A stretch of 64,000 nucleotides of DNA, taken from NCBI RefSeq assembly GCF_023554255.2, contig NZ_JAMJWD020000007.1:1-64000 (forward strand), written 5' to 3'. Shown piece after piece: positions 7,964 to 16,812 of this stretch (position 1 is its first letter; each line of letters opens with the position of its first letter). The position numbers and the translations under genes were made by a program. The DNA is from Phyllobacterium sp. 21LDTY02-6. Its GTDB lineage: Bacteria; Pseudomonadota; Alphaproteobacteria; Rhizobiales; Rhizobiaceae. Under the pieces are notes generated by a model. That model was given only the letters and a program-made list of their open reading frames with translations. It searched no databases and had not been told where the DNA came from.

Positions 7964-8737
7964 ATGAACCGGAAAGTTCAATCTCTCGCTTTTTTATCTT
8001 CCGGCACGCCGGAATCCGACCTCGCAATGCAGGAACTGACGGCGATCTACGGCCAGGCCGAGGCGCGCGATGCCGATGTGATCGTGGCGCTGGGCGGCGA
8101 TGGCTTCATGCTGCAGACGCTGCAGAACTACATGAACCAGGGCAAGATGATCTATGGCATGAACCGCGGTTCGGTCGGTTTCCTGATGAACGAATTCGAC
8201 AGCGAGGGGCTGCGGGAGCGCGTCGAGGCGGCGCATTCCGAGACGATCCGCCCGCTGAAGATGACGACGGAATCGGTCGAGGACGGCAGCGTCACCGCCT
8301 TTGCGCTGAACGAAGTGTCGCTGCTGCGCCAGTCATACCAGGCGGCGAAGCTGCGGATCACGGTCGATGGCAAGGTCCGGCTGGAGGAGCTGATCTGCGA
8401 CGGCGTCATGGTGGCGACGCCGGCCGGCTCCACCGCCTATAATCTCTCCGCCCAGGGGCCGATCCTGCCGCTCGACGCCAAGCTGCTGGCGCTTACGCCC
8501 GTCTCCGCATTCCGTCCGCGGCGCTGGCGCGGCGCGCTGCTGCCCAACCGCGTCACCGTGCGCTTCGACGTGCTCGAACCGGAAAAACGCCCGGTCAACG
8601 CCGTCGCCGACCATACGGAAGTAAAGTCGGTCCTGTCGGTCACGGTGCAAGAATCCTCACAGCTGCGCGCAACTATTCTGTTTGACAAAAATCATTCGTG
8701 GAACGAGCGAATTCTCAAGGAGCAGTTCCTTTATTGA
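7964..8737 (+). CDS. nadK: NAD kinase
   Basis: ATP-dependent NAD kinase, which makes NADP+ from NAD+ in the cytosol. The 257 residues match the short rhizobial form. The catalytic GGDG motif is in [15 protein letters not shown] (about residues 40-54), the conserved NE/S region is [10 protein letters not shown], and the glycine-rich [19 protein letters not shown] is the C-terminal diagnostic segment. The ATG at 7964 gives the family-typical start [13 protein letters not shown]; the upstream open frame (to 7931) looks spurious. The ribosome site is weak (AGCAGG). Confidence 0.95.
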   Translation: MNRKVQSLAFLSSGTPESDLAMQELTAIYGQAEARDADVIVALGGDGFMLQTLQNYMNQGKMIYGMNRGSVGFLMNEFDSEGLRERVEAAHSETIRPLKMTTESVEDGSVTAFALNEVSLLRQSYQAAKLRITVDGKVRLEELICDGVMVATPAGSTAYNLSAQGPILPLDAKLLALTPVSAFRPRRWRGALLPNRVTVRFDVLEPEKRPVNAVADHTEVKSVLSVTVQESSQLRATILFDKNHSWNERILKEQFLY

Positions 8738-8923
8738 CACGCTGCGAATAAAATCACGGATAAATGAAACGAACTCTTGAATGTGACTGGCCGAAAGAGT
8801 TGACTTTTGCTGGCATGCGCCGTAACGCCATGCGAAGCAACACTGCGCAATTCACGCTGCCGGAAGCTTTTTACGGATGACGGTTTGTGCGGCAATGACT
8901 GCAGATAGAAAGTTAAACCTCCA

Positions 8924-10432
<1,509 letters not shown>

Positions 10433-10436
10433 ACCG

Positions 10437-10865
10437 ATGGACCGCCCCGGCCTTGGCTGCGGCCTCGTCTTTCTGAAGGATGACCGCATCCTGCTGCTGC
10501 AGCGCCTGAAAAGCCCCGAAGCGGGCAGCTGGGGCATACCCGGCGGCAAGGTGGATTTCCTCGAACGGGCGGAAAACGCGGTGCGCCGCGAAGCGCTGGA
10601 AGAAACCGGTCTTCTTGCCGGCCCTGTCGAGCTACTCGGCCTGAGCGAACAGCTTTTTCATGAAGAACAGCAGCATTGGATCGGGATATTGTATCTGGCC
10701 GCGAGTTTCAGCGGCCAAGAAAGCCTGATGGAACCGGAAAAACATGGCGGCATCGGCTGGTTTCCGCTTGGCAACCTGCCTCCGAAGGTGACCCTGCCGA
10801 CGCTGCATGCGGTCGAACTGATCCGCAAGCGCGCCTATTTGCCCGCCCGCAAAGAGGCCTCGTAG
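10437..10865 (+). CDS. Nudix hydrolase
   Basis: A 142-residue Nudix hydrolase, starting four bases after the helicase stop and so probably co-transcribed. The complete Nudix box GX5EX7REUXEEXGU is visible as GGKVDFLERAENAVRREALEETGL-type spacing near residue 41 (GGK...E...RREALEETG), binding Mg2+ for nucleoside diphosphate cleavage. The overall shape resembles small (d)NTP/NUDT15-like pyrophosphatases, but the substrate is not evident. The ATG at 10437 has a poor Shine-Dalgarno, consistent with translational coupling. Its 3' end overlaps the convergent TfoX-like gene by 31 nt. Confidence 0.88.
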   Translation: MDRPGLGCGLVFLKDDRILLLQRLKSPEAGSWGIPGGKVDFLERAENAVRREALEETGLLAGPVELLGLSEQLFHEEQQHWIGILYLAASFSGQESLMEPEKHGGIGWFPLGNLPPKVTLPTLHAVELIRKRAYLPARKEAS

Positions 10866-11152
10866 GCGCGGCGCGCCCAATCGGTCATGATCTCCGGATC
10901 GTCGAATGCGTCCACCGGTACCGACCAATAGGGCATGTGGACCGAACGGCCCTTGCCTTCGTAATGCCATTGGCGGCACCCGGCCGCTTCGAATTCCGGC
11001 GCGGATAGCCTGTCTGCCTTGAGGAGGATTTCCTCGTCCACCTCGAGCGCTATGATCAGGCCCTGGTGATAGATGCCCTTGCCGCCGAACATGCGTTTGA
11101 TGACGACCGGCCCGAGGCCGGCGAAAAGATCGCGAATGGCGTCATTGTCCAT
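10835..11152 (-). CDS. TfoX/Sxy N-terminal domain protein
   Basis: A 105-residue protein consisting only of the TfoX N-terminal domain: IRDLFAGLGPVVIKRMFGGKGIYHQG at residues 6-31 is the family signature, and FEAAG...YWSVPVDAFDDPE the second half. In gammaproteobacteria TfoX/Sxy activates competence genes; single-domain forms in alphaproteobacteria have no established role. It starts 13 bp after the sufA stop on the same strand and is probably read through from it. It overlaps the 3' end of the convergent Nudix gene by 31 nt. Confidence 0.85.
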   Translation of the reverse strand: MDNDAIRDLFAGLGPVVIKRMFGGKGIYHQGLIIALEVDEEILLKADRLSAPEFEAAGCRQWHYEGKGRSVHMPYWSVPVDAFDDPEIMTDWARRAYEASLRAGK

Positions 11153-11165
11153 GACGCTGCGCCGG

Positions 11166-11540
11166 TCAGGAACCGGCAGCAGCCAGCGCTTCGGGGCGAG
11201 CCGGCGTCAGTTCGACGGATTCGCCGCAGCCGCAGGCCGATGTCTGGTTGGGATTGTTGAAGACGAAGCCGGTGCGCAGCGTCGTCGCTTCGAAATCCAT
11301 CGTCGTGCCAAGCAGATAGAGCACCGCTTCCGGCGCCACATAGACCCGGGCGCCATCGTGCTCGACGAGGTCATCCCCCGCCCGTGCCTCGGTGACGAGG
11401 TCGATCGTATATTCCATACCGGCGCAGCCGCCCTTCTTGACGCCCACGCGGATACCGAGCGCGCCTTCGCGCGTGTCGGTGATTTCATGGACACGCCGGG
11501 CTGCGGCTTCTGTTAGGTTGATGACAGAAAATCGACCCAT
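11166..11540 (-). CDS. sufA: HesB/IscA-family Fe-S cluster assembly protein (SufA-like A-type carrier)
   Basis: A 124-residue A-type carrier that accepts Fe-S clusters from SufBCD and delivers them to apoproteins. The three ligand cysteines are visible: Cys39 in KKGGCAGMEY and Cys103/Cys105 in SACGCGES. In related rhizobial genomes this gene directly follows sufT; here about 2.25 kb of accessory, repeat-rich DNA lies between them, so sufA may need its own promoter. A TfoX-like gene follows by 13 bp. Confidence 0.92.
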   Translation of the reverse strand: MGRFSVINLTEAAARRVHEITDTREGALGIRVGVKKGGCAGMEYTIDLVTEARAGDDLVEHDGARVYVAPEAVLYLLGTTMDFEATTLRTGFVFNNPNQTSACGCGESVELTPARPEALAAAGS

Positions 11541-11658
11541 TTTTCTTTTCTCATGTTCGAGACCGGTAATTCGTACTTTCTATAAGTAGTGTTATGCGTC
11601 CGTCACCGCAAGAGTTCAGACTGTGCAAGAGCAAACAAACCAAAGGTCAGGGCAAACC

Positions 11659-12432
11659 ATGAAACGCCGCCTTCCTGTTCTTTTGACCCCGCTTACCCTC
11701 GCGCTTACCTCCCCCTTGGGCTACCCCTTGGCCGCCCGCTTGGCCGCCCCCTTGGCGCTCCCTTTGGGGCTCGCGCTTACCGCCCCCCTGGGCTTCGCGC
11801 TTACCGTCCCCCTGGGCTTCGCGCTTGCCGTCCCCCTGGGCTTCGCCCGGCCGGCAATGGCACAGGAGCCCGGCGCCGCGCCGGCGAAGCCAGCCGAGAA
11901 GCCGGCAGCCGCCACACCGGCGCAGCAACCAGAAACGACGGCGCAGCAGCCTGACGCGAAGAGCGCAGCTCCGGCGGCCGAACCGAGCGCCGCCGAACAG
12001 AAGCCGACGCAGACACCGGCGGATTATACCGACAATCGCAGCACGCCCGATGCGCTGGTGCGCTCCTATTACAATGCCATCAACCGCCAGGAATATGCCC
12101 GGGCCTATGGTTATTACGAACCGGAAAGCGTGCCCCAGCCCTTTCCGCAGTTTCAGGCCGGATATGAAAACACCGTTTCCGTCGAGGTCCTGCTTGGCAA
12201 GGCCGAAGGCGAAGGCGCGGCGGGTTCGGTCTATTGGAGCCTGCCCATCGCGATCAAATCGACCTTGAAAGATGGCAAGACCAGCATATTCAATGGCTGC
12301 TACCGGCTGAAACTCGCCAATCCCGCCATTCAGGGCGTGCCTTTCGTGCCGCTATCGCTGATCGGCGGCACGCTGGAGAAATCGGAACAGCCCTTCGAGC
12401 AGAGCGTCCCCGAGGGTTGCGAAGCGCCCTGA
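11659..12432 (+). CDS. exported hypothetical protein with repeat-expanded signal peptide
   Basis: A 257-residue secreted protein of unknown function, opposite in orientation to the suf genes around it. Positive residues MKRR precede an exceptionally long hydrophobic stretch (residues 5-62) built from eight-residue units such as ALTAPLGF and ALTVPLGF, ending in a signal peptidase site AMA|QEP (after residue 68). The normal hydrophobic core is 10-15 residues. Residues 70-115 are an Ala/Pro/Gln-rich linker; the globular part follows (STPDALVRSYYNAINRQEYARAYGYY), somewhat like an NTF2-type fold, with two cysteines (NGCYR and PEGCEAP) that could pair. The ATG at 11659 has GTCAGGG upstream. Confidence 0.7.
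   Translation: MKRRLPVLLTPLTLALTSPLGYPLAARLAAPLALPLGLALTAPLGFALTVPLGFALAVPLGFARPAMAQEPGAAPAKPAEKPAAATPAQQPETTAQQPDAKSAAPAAEPSAAEQKPTQTPADYTDNRSTPDALVRSYYNAINRQEYARAYGYYEPESVPQPFPQFQAGYENTVSVEVLLGKAEGEGAAGSVYWSLPIAIKSTLKDGKTSIFNGCYRLKLANPAIQGVPFVPLSLIGGTLEKSEQPFEQSVPEGCEAP
11701..11844 (+). repeat. 24-bp tandem repeat inside a signal-peptide coding region
   Basis: Six consecutive 24-bp units in frame. Units at 11773-11796, 11797-11820 and 11821-11844 are nearly identical (ALTAPLGF, ALTVPLGF, ALAVPLGF); 11701-11724 is a clear fourth copy, and the intervening 11725-11772 is two diverged units (PLAARLAA- and PLALPLGL-type). Each unit adds eight hydrophobic residues to the signal sequence. Confidence 0.85.
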
Positions 12433-12445
12433 CCGGGCCAGCCAG

Positions 12446-12512
12446 CCCTGATCGCCCTTGATCGCCCTGATCGCCCCTTGATCGCCCTGACCGCCCTTGA
12501 TTGCCCTGGGCG
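12446..12512. repeat. 9-10-bp tandem repeat (CCCTTGATCG type)
   Basis: Seven units of CCCTGATCG / CCCTTGATCG / CCCTGACCG run from just after the stop codon of the exported gene to just before the stop of the convergent small membrane ORF. The spacing alternates between 9 and 11 bases. No hairpin is evident. Confidence 0.8.
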
Positions 12513-12517
12513 ACTTC

Positions 12518-12796
12518 TCAGCCCTGGCCGATGCACCAGGCCAGCATCGCCAGGCAGCAGGCAATGAACACCCAGACGACGGTCTTTGCCCGCGCCGTGG
12601 CAAGTTCGGCAAAGCTTTCAGCGGCAATGTCTTCGGCGATTCCCGCCATGAACGACCGGCCATGTGCCTGCGCCTCGGCTGCGGCCGGAAATTCCGCCGA
12701 GCAATGGAGATACCACGCGGCGGAAAGGAGCGCGAGAACCGCGCAAGCCGCAGCGACGACCGCAATCAGGTCAGCCAATGAAAAAGCGTACAACAA
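12518..12796 (-). CDS. putative small membrane protein, two predicted transmembrane helices
   Basis: A 92-residue open frame with two hydrophobic segments, ADLIAVVAAACAVLALLSAA (residues ~8-27) and TVVWVFIACCLAMLAWCIG (residues ~72-90), separated by an Ala/Glu-rich soluble stretch. I do not recognise a family. It would start at TTG (12796) with AGCGGAG about 11 bases upstream; no ATG is available. The membrane pattern and the convergent arrangement support a gene, but it lies in a tract full of tandem repeats and other frames are open, so it could be spurious. Confidence 0.45.
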   Translation of the reverse strand: MLYAFSLADLIAVVAAACAVLALLSAAWYLHCSAEFPAAAEAQAHGRSFMAGIAEDIAAESFAELATARAKTVVWVFIACCLAMLAWCIGQG

Positions 12797-12822
12797 TGGA
12801 ATGCTCCGCTAGCGGATGAAAT

Positions 12823-12897
12823 CGGCAGATTAAAATTCAGCAGGTCAAAATACGGTAGGTCAAAATACGGCAGGGCAAAATTCGGCAGGTCAAAATA
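12823..12897. repeat. 15-bp tandem repeat, five units
   Basis: Five exact-length units of CGGCAGGTCAAAATA (12823, 12838, 12853, 12868, 12883) with one to four substitutions each. Because 15 is a multiple of three, the minus strand reads as a pentapeptide-like series (FDLPY, FALPN), but that frame has no start signal. Confidence 0.85.
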
Positions 12898-12929
12898 CGG
12901 CATGTCCGGCGCGGGCGTGCCACTTGGCC

Positions 12930-13042
12930 ACGACAGTTTAGTCCCGCGACAGTTTAGTCCCGCGACAGTCTCGCCCCACAACAGTCTGGTTCCCCGACAG
13001 TTTTAGTCCCGCGACAGTCTGGTTCCACAACAGTGCCAACCC
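12930..13042. repeat. 16-bp tandem repeat, seven units
   Basis: Units of GCGACAGTTTAGTCCC and the variant ACAACAGTCTGGTTCC begin at 12930, 12946, 12962, 12978, 12994 (17 bp), 13011 and 13027. All keep the core ACAGT. The array starts 32 bp after the 15-bp array and its unit is unrelated to it. Confidence 0.85.
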
Positions 13043-13046
13043 GCGT

Positions 13047-13132
13047 CTTGGCGGGCTCACTTCCGTGGGACGCTCACTTTCTTGGGGCGCTCAGTTCCTT
13101 GGCGGGTTCACTTCGTTGGGCGGGTTCACTTG
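13047..13132. repeat. 16-18-bp tandem repeat, five units
   Basis: Units of the type CTTGGCGGGTTCACTTC begin at 13047, 13064, 13082, 13098 and 13115, each with the core GCTCACTT or GTTCACTT. The array follows the 16-bp array almost without a gap. Confidence 0.8.
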
Positions 13133-13214
13133 CCGCACCATGCTCGCCAGACACCCCCGAGAGCTCCACGGTAGCACCAGTTTTTCCCGACTTCGGTAGT
13201 TTCAGCCCGCCGGT

Positions 13215-13409
13215 CTAGAAATAGCAGATCGACATGCCGAGGATGGCGGCGGCGCAAAGCACCAGCGTCATCATCGATGTTGTCGCGCGGCGCTCGCGGC
13301 GGCTTTCGCAATGGGCGGCAATGCGGTTCAGGGAAATTCTCCCATCGGATGGGCCGGAAGCACGATGCTGAACGGGCCGTTCCGATGGGATCGCAAGTGA
13401 TAAAATCAT
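13215..13409 (-). CDS. possible small single-pass membrane peptide
   Basis: Open frame of 64 codons ending in a hydrophobic C-terminus, MMTLVLCAAAILGMSICYF, after an Arg/Glu-rich segment (CESRRERRATT). The nominal ATG at 13409 has no ribosome site; GGGAG lies in front of a non-ATG codon halfway in, so a shorter product is possible. The positive-inside, one-helix layout is what small membrane proteins look like, but length and context give little support. Confidence 0.25.
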   Translation of the reverse strand: MILSLAIPSERPVQHRASGPSDGRISLNRIAAHCESRRERRATTSMMTLVLCAAAILGMSICYF

Positions 13410-13500
13410 TTTAACACCATAGTCAGCGTTAGAAATTTACAGTTATATTCGCGGTAGAGAGGCAATAAATTTCGTAATTCTCGTTCCGGCAGACTTAAAC

Positions 13501-13580
13501 TTGCCATCTGCCTGTTTAACTTGACATCTGCCTGTCAAACCTGACATCTGCCTGTTTAACTTGGCATCTGCTTGCCGGAA
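13501..13580. repeat. 20-bp tandem repeat, four units
   Basis: Units at 13501, 13521, 13541 and 13561, of the type TTGACATCTGCCTGTTTAAC, each exactly 20 bp, with a partial unit just upstream (13484-13500). Each unit contains TTGACA-like and TTTAAC-like blocks, so chance promoter matches occur in it. Confidence 0.85.
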
Positions 13581-13793
13581 CCTGCATCAGCAGCGTGGTT
13601 GTGTTATGCCGAAGTTCATTGCGATACACAATCCAGACTTTAGTAGCATACGTTCCGCCCGCCGCGTCCCCGTGGCGCCCCCTCCCCAAGTCCCAATGGA
13701 ACCCGGCCCTGGCGGCAGGCGGCAAGATACGAATCCGGCCACCCTTTCGAGCAGCCGGACAAAATATTCATTCATGAGAAGGAATGTGGCGCG

Positions 13794-14249
13794 TCAGTAC
13801 CAGCCGACGGCGACCTGCGCTTCTTCGGACATGCGGTCCGGCGTCCAGGGCGGATCGAACGTCATGGTGACGTCGACGAAGCTCACGCCTTCGACGGTAC
13901 CGACGGCATCCTGTACCCAGCCGGGCATTTCGCCGGCGACCGGGCAGCCCGGCGCGGTCAGCGTCATCTCGATCTTCACCGAGCGGTCGTCCTCGATGTC
14001 GATCTTGTAGACAAGGCCGAGTTCGTAGATGTCGGCGGGAATTTCGGGATCATAGACCGTCTTCAGGGCGGCGATGATATCGTCGGTCATTCTCGCCAGC
14101 TCGTCGGCGGGAATAGCCGAAACGGGCCCATCTTCAACAGACTTGCCTTCGACTGGCTTGCCTTCGAGGGACTTGCCTTCGCCCTGCCCGGTGTCCGTGG
14201 CCATTGCGGCCTCCGGTGTTTCGAGAGTCTCTGCCTTGTCGGTCATCAT
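13794..14249 (-). CDS. sufT: SUF system Fe-S assembly protein SufT (DUF59/MIP18 family)
   Basis: A 151-residue DUF59 protein of the suf operon, thought to help cluster maturation or transfer. The DUF59 core spans residues ~50-150: MTDDIIAALKTVYDPEIPAD, IYELGLVYKI, the conserved cysteine in LTAPGCPVAGEMP, and TFDPPWTPDRMSEEA. The N-terminal ~45 residues are a low-complexity extension with a repeated five-residue unit (GKSLE, GKPVE, GKSVE). The start at 14249 is two bases after the sufS stop, with GGGTGA upstream; an ATG at 14246 is equally possible. Confidence 0.92.
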   Translation of the reverse strand: MMTDKAETLETPEAAMATDTGQGEGKSLEGKPVEGKSVEDGPVSAIPADELARMTDDIIAALKTVYDPEIPADIYELGLVYKIDIEDDRSVKIEMTLTAPGCPVAGEMPGWVQDAVGTVEGVSFVDVTMTFDPPWTPDRMSEEAQVAVGWY

Positions 14250-14251
14250 TG

Positions 14252-15493
14252 TCACCCGAAGAATTTCCGCGCTTTTTCCAGCGCATCGGCGAGAGCGTCG
14301 ATCTCGGCCCTCGTATTGTACATCGCCAGCGATGCCCGACATGTGGAGGTCACGCCGAACCGTTTCAAGAGCGGCTGGGCGCAATGGGTGCCGGCGCGGA
14401 CGGCGACGCCGGCGCGGTCGATCACCATTGACACGTCATGGGCATGGATTCCCTGCAGTTCGAATGAGATGATGGAGCCCTTGTCCCTGGCCTCGCCGAA
14501 GATGCGCAGCGAATTGATCTCGCGCAGTCGGCGATGGGCATAGTCGCGAAGATCTTCCTCATGCGCGAGGATCGCGGCCCGGCCGATACGCTCGACATAT
14601 TCGATCGCGGCGCCAAGCCCGATCGCCTGCGCGATCGGCGGCGTACCCGCCTCGAAGCGGTGCGGAGGATGATTGTAGGTGACGATATCCTCCGTCACCT
14701 CCTCGATCATCTCGCCGCCGCCCTGGAACGGACGCATGGCCTCCAGCATGTGCTTGCGGCCATAGAGGACACCGATGCCGGACGGGCCATAGAGCTTGTG
14801 CCCGGTGAAGATATACCAGTCGCAGCCGAGGTCCTGCACGTCGACCGGCAGGTGCACCGCGCCCTGGCTGCCATCGACGAGCACCGGAATGCCGCGGGCA
14901 TGGGCGATGCGCACGATCTCCTTGATCGGCGTGACGGTGCCGAGCACGTTGGACATGTGGGTTATCGCCACGAGCTTGGTGCGCTCCGTCAGGCGCTGCT
15001 CGAATTCCTCGATGTGGAAGGCGCCATCCTCGTCCACCGGCACCCAGACGAGCCGGGCGCCCTGGCGCTCGCGGATGAAATGCCACGGCACGATGTTGGA
15101 ATGGTGCTCCATGATCGAAAGGACGATCTCGTCGCCCTCGCCGATCTCAGGCATGCCATAGCCATAGGCGACGGTATTGATCGCCTCGGTGGCCGATTTC
15201 GTAAAGACGATCTCGTCGACGGAAGCGGCGTTCAGATATTTCCTGACGATCCCGCGCGCCTTCTCATAGGCGTCGGTGGTCGCATTGGAAAGAAAGTGCA
15301 GGCCCCGGTGCACATTGGCATATTCATGGCCGTAGGTATTGGCGACGGCGTCTATGACGGCCTGCGGCTTCTGCGCCGAGGCGCCGCTGTCGAGATAGAC
15401 GAGCGGCTTGCCGTGGACCTCGCGCGACAGGATCGGAAAATCCTGCCGCACCCGATCCACATCATAGGAACCCTGCATCAGTTTCGTGTCCAT
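14252..15493 (-). CDS. sufS: cysteine desulfurase SufS (group II)
   Basis: PLP-dependent cysteine desulfurase that supplies sulfur for SufBCD. The 413 residues show the PLP lysine in TGHKLYGPSGIGVLYG, the PLP-contacting EHHSNIVPW, and the catalytic cysteine in RAGTHCAQPLL near residue 365, with the short loop typical of group II (SufS) enzymes. It lies between sufD (37 bp upstream) and sufT. A second, group I-type desulfurase heads the locus (19421-20596), so two sulfur donors are available. No sufE gene is in the window. Confidence 0.96.
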   Translation of the reverse strand: MDTKLMQGSYDVDRVRQDFPILSREVHGKPLVYLDSGASAQKPQAVIDAVANTYGHEYANVHRGLHFLSNATTDAYEKARGIVRKYLNAASVDEIVFTKSATEAINTVAYGYGMPEIGEGDEIVLSIMEHHSNIVPWHFIRERQGARLVWVPVDEDGAFHIEEFEQRLTERTKLVAITHMSNVLGTVTPIKEIVRIAHARGIPVLVDGSQGAVHLPVDVQDLGCDWYIFTGHKLYGPSGIGVLYGRKHMLEAMRPFQGGGEMIEEVTEDIVTYNHPPHRFEAGTPPIAQAIGLGAAIEYVERIGRAAILAHEEDLRDYAHRRLREINSLRIFGEARDKGSIISFELQGIHAHDVSMVIDRAGVAVRAGTHCAQPLLKRFGVTSTCRASLAMYNTRAEIDALADALEKARKFFG

Positions 15494-15530
15494 GATAACC
15501 GCACTTTCTGTGCCCGAAAGCCTCGTCCGT

Positions 15531-16802
15531 TCAGATGTGAGCGGCGAGCCACTTTTCGAGTATGGCTTCCAATGCCTCGACGAGCTGCTCGTCTTCGAGT
15601 TCCTCGATGATCTCGGCGACGAAAGCCTTGATCAGCAGGCCCCTCGCCTCGTTCTCGGGAATGCCGCGCGCCTTGAGATAGAACAGGTGGTTGGCGTCGA
15701 TCTCCGTCACCGTCGCCCCATGGCCGCAGGCAACGTCGTCGGCGAAAATCTCGAGCTCGGGCTTGGCGTCGAATTCGCCATCGTCCGACAGCAGCAATGT
15801 GTTGCAGGCCATGCGGGCATCGGTCTTCTGGGCGATCCTGTTGACCTTGATCTGGCCCTGGAAAACGCCGCGGGCGCGGTCGGTGACGACATTGCGCACC
15901 ACCTGCACCGACGTGGTGTTCTCGACCAGATGGCCGAGCGTCATGGTAACGTCCGTATGGCTGTCGCCCGCGAGGAGATTGACGCCGCGCAGCTGGAAAT
16001 CCGAGCCTTCGCCCTTCACCAGCACGTGCACCTCCTGGCGGATGAGCTTGCCGCCGGCATTGACCACATAGAGCGTCAGCTTCGCATTGGTGCCGAGCGT
16101 TGCGATGAACTGCGCCAGCTGCGCCGCATCCGGCCCGTGCTCGCGCAGGATGATCCAGGTGATCTCGGCGTCGTCGGCAATGGCGACATTGCTGACGCTG
16201 GTCGAGAAACCCTCGCCCTCGCCGCCGGACTGGCGCTCGATGATCGTCGCCTTCACGCCCTTGCCGAACTGGACCGGAAAGCGCACATGGCTCTGCCCGC
16301 GCAGTTGCGTGTTCTGCAGCTCGACCGGCGCCGCAAGTTCCGTGCCTTCGGCGAAGACCAGGCTCCAGCCATCGGTCACATAGGCCGCATTGATCTGGCC
16401 TATGGCGTCGTCGCCATCGCGAATGGCGAGATCGCGGATGAGCGAGCCATTGGCCAGCTGCTCCGAAACCTTGGCGAAGCTGACGCCTTCGACCTGCGGC
16501 GCGGCGAGCGCCACGCCATTGGAGACGGTCGCTACCGCCGAACCCGGGATCACCGCGTTGAGCGCGTTGCTTCCCGCCGCCGGGTCGAAGCCGGGGATGG
16601 CGCGCAGCAGCGTGCGCAGGTCCGTGTAGTGCCAGGCCTCGACGCGGCGCGAGGGCAGGCCCCGCTGCTTCAGCGCTTCAACGGCGTTGTCGCGGGCACT
16701 GATGACCTCGCCGTCGCCCGGCAATTCGCCCATGCGTTCGGCGAATGTGTCGACCAGAGCGGCTTCTGCCGCCGTAGGCTGACGTCCTGTATGAACATTC
16801 AT
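15531..16802 (-). CDS. sufD: Fe-S cluster assembly protein SufD
   Basis: Component of the SufBC2D scaffold complex. 423 residues with the SufBD-type right-handed beta-helix core in the middle and the conserved C-terminal segment CNTLLLSDDGEFDAKPELEI, followed by CGHGATV and FYLKARGIPENEARGLLI. The ATG at 16802 is preceded by GAGGA, which overlaps the sufC stop region (sufC ends at 16813), indicating translational coupling. An upstream in-frame extension to 16856 lies inside sufC and is not used. Confidence 0.95.
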   Translation of the reverse strand: MNVHTGRQPTAAEAALVDTFAERMGELPGDGEVISARDNAVEALKQRGLPSRRVEAWHYTDLRTLLRAIPGFDPAAGSNALNAVIPGSAVATVSNGVALAAPQVEGVSFAKVSEQLANGSLIRDLAIRDGDDAIGQINAAYVTDGWSLVFAEGTELAAPVELQNTQLRGQSHVRFPVQFGKGVKATIIERQSGGEGEGFSTSVSNVAIADDAEITWIILREHGPDAAQLAQFIATLGTNAKLTLYVVNAGGKLIRQEVHVLVKGEGSDFQLRGVNLLAGDSHTDVTMTLGHLVENTTSVQVVRNVVTDRARGVFQGQIKVNRIAQKTDARMACNTLLLSDDGEFDAKPELEIFADDVACGHGATVTEIDANHLFYLKARGIPENEARGLLIKAFVAEIIEELEDEQLVEALEAILEKWLAAHI

Positions 16803-16812
16803 CGAATTATCC

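Larger units (their letters stand above)
12797..13793. other. gene-poor tract made largely of minisatellite arrays
   Basis: Nearly 1 kb between the small membrane ORF and sufT. It holds four different tandem arrays (12823-12897, 12930-13042, 13047-13132, 13501-13580), one weak small ORF (13215-13409), and an AT-rich stretch at 13400-13500. No convincing protein of ordinary size is present. Confidence 0.75.

Noticed and set aside
12330-12765. Collagen-like Gly-x-y series on the minus strand
   Set aside because: Only a reading of the 9-10-bp array in one frame; it overlaps other frames and lacks a start signal.
12766-12981. Minus-strand frame with a pentapeptide-like series (FDLPY, FALPN)
   Set aside because: It is the translation of the 15-bp array; no ribosome site, no pentapeptide-repeat consensus (A-D/N-L-x-x) beyond the repeat itself.
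13501-13580. Promoter cluster (TTGACA and TTTAAC blocks)
   Set aside because: The boxes arise from the 20-bp tandem unit; spacing does not fit -35/-10 for any gene.
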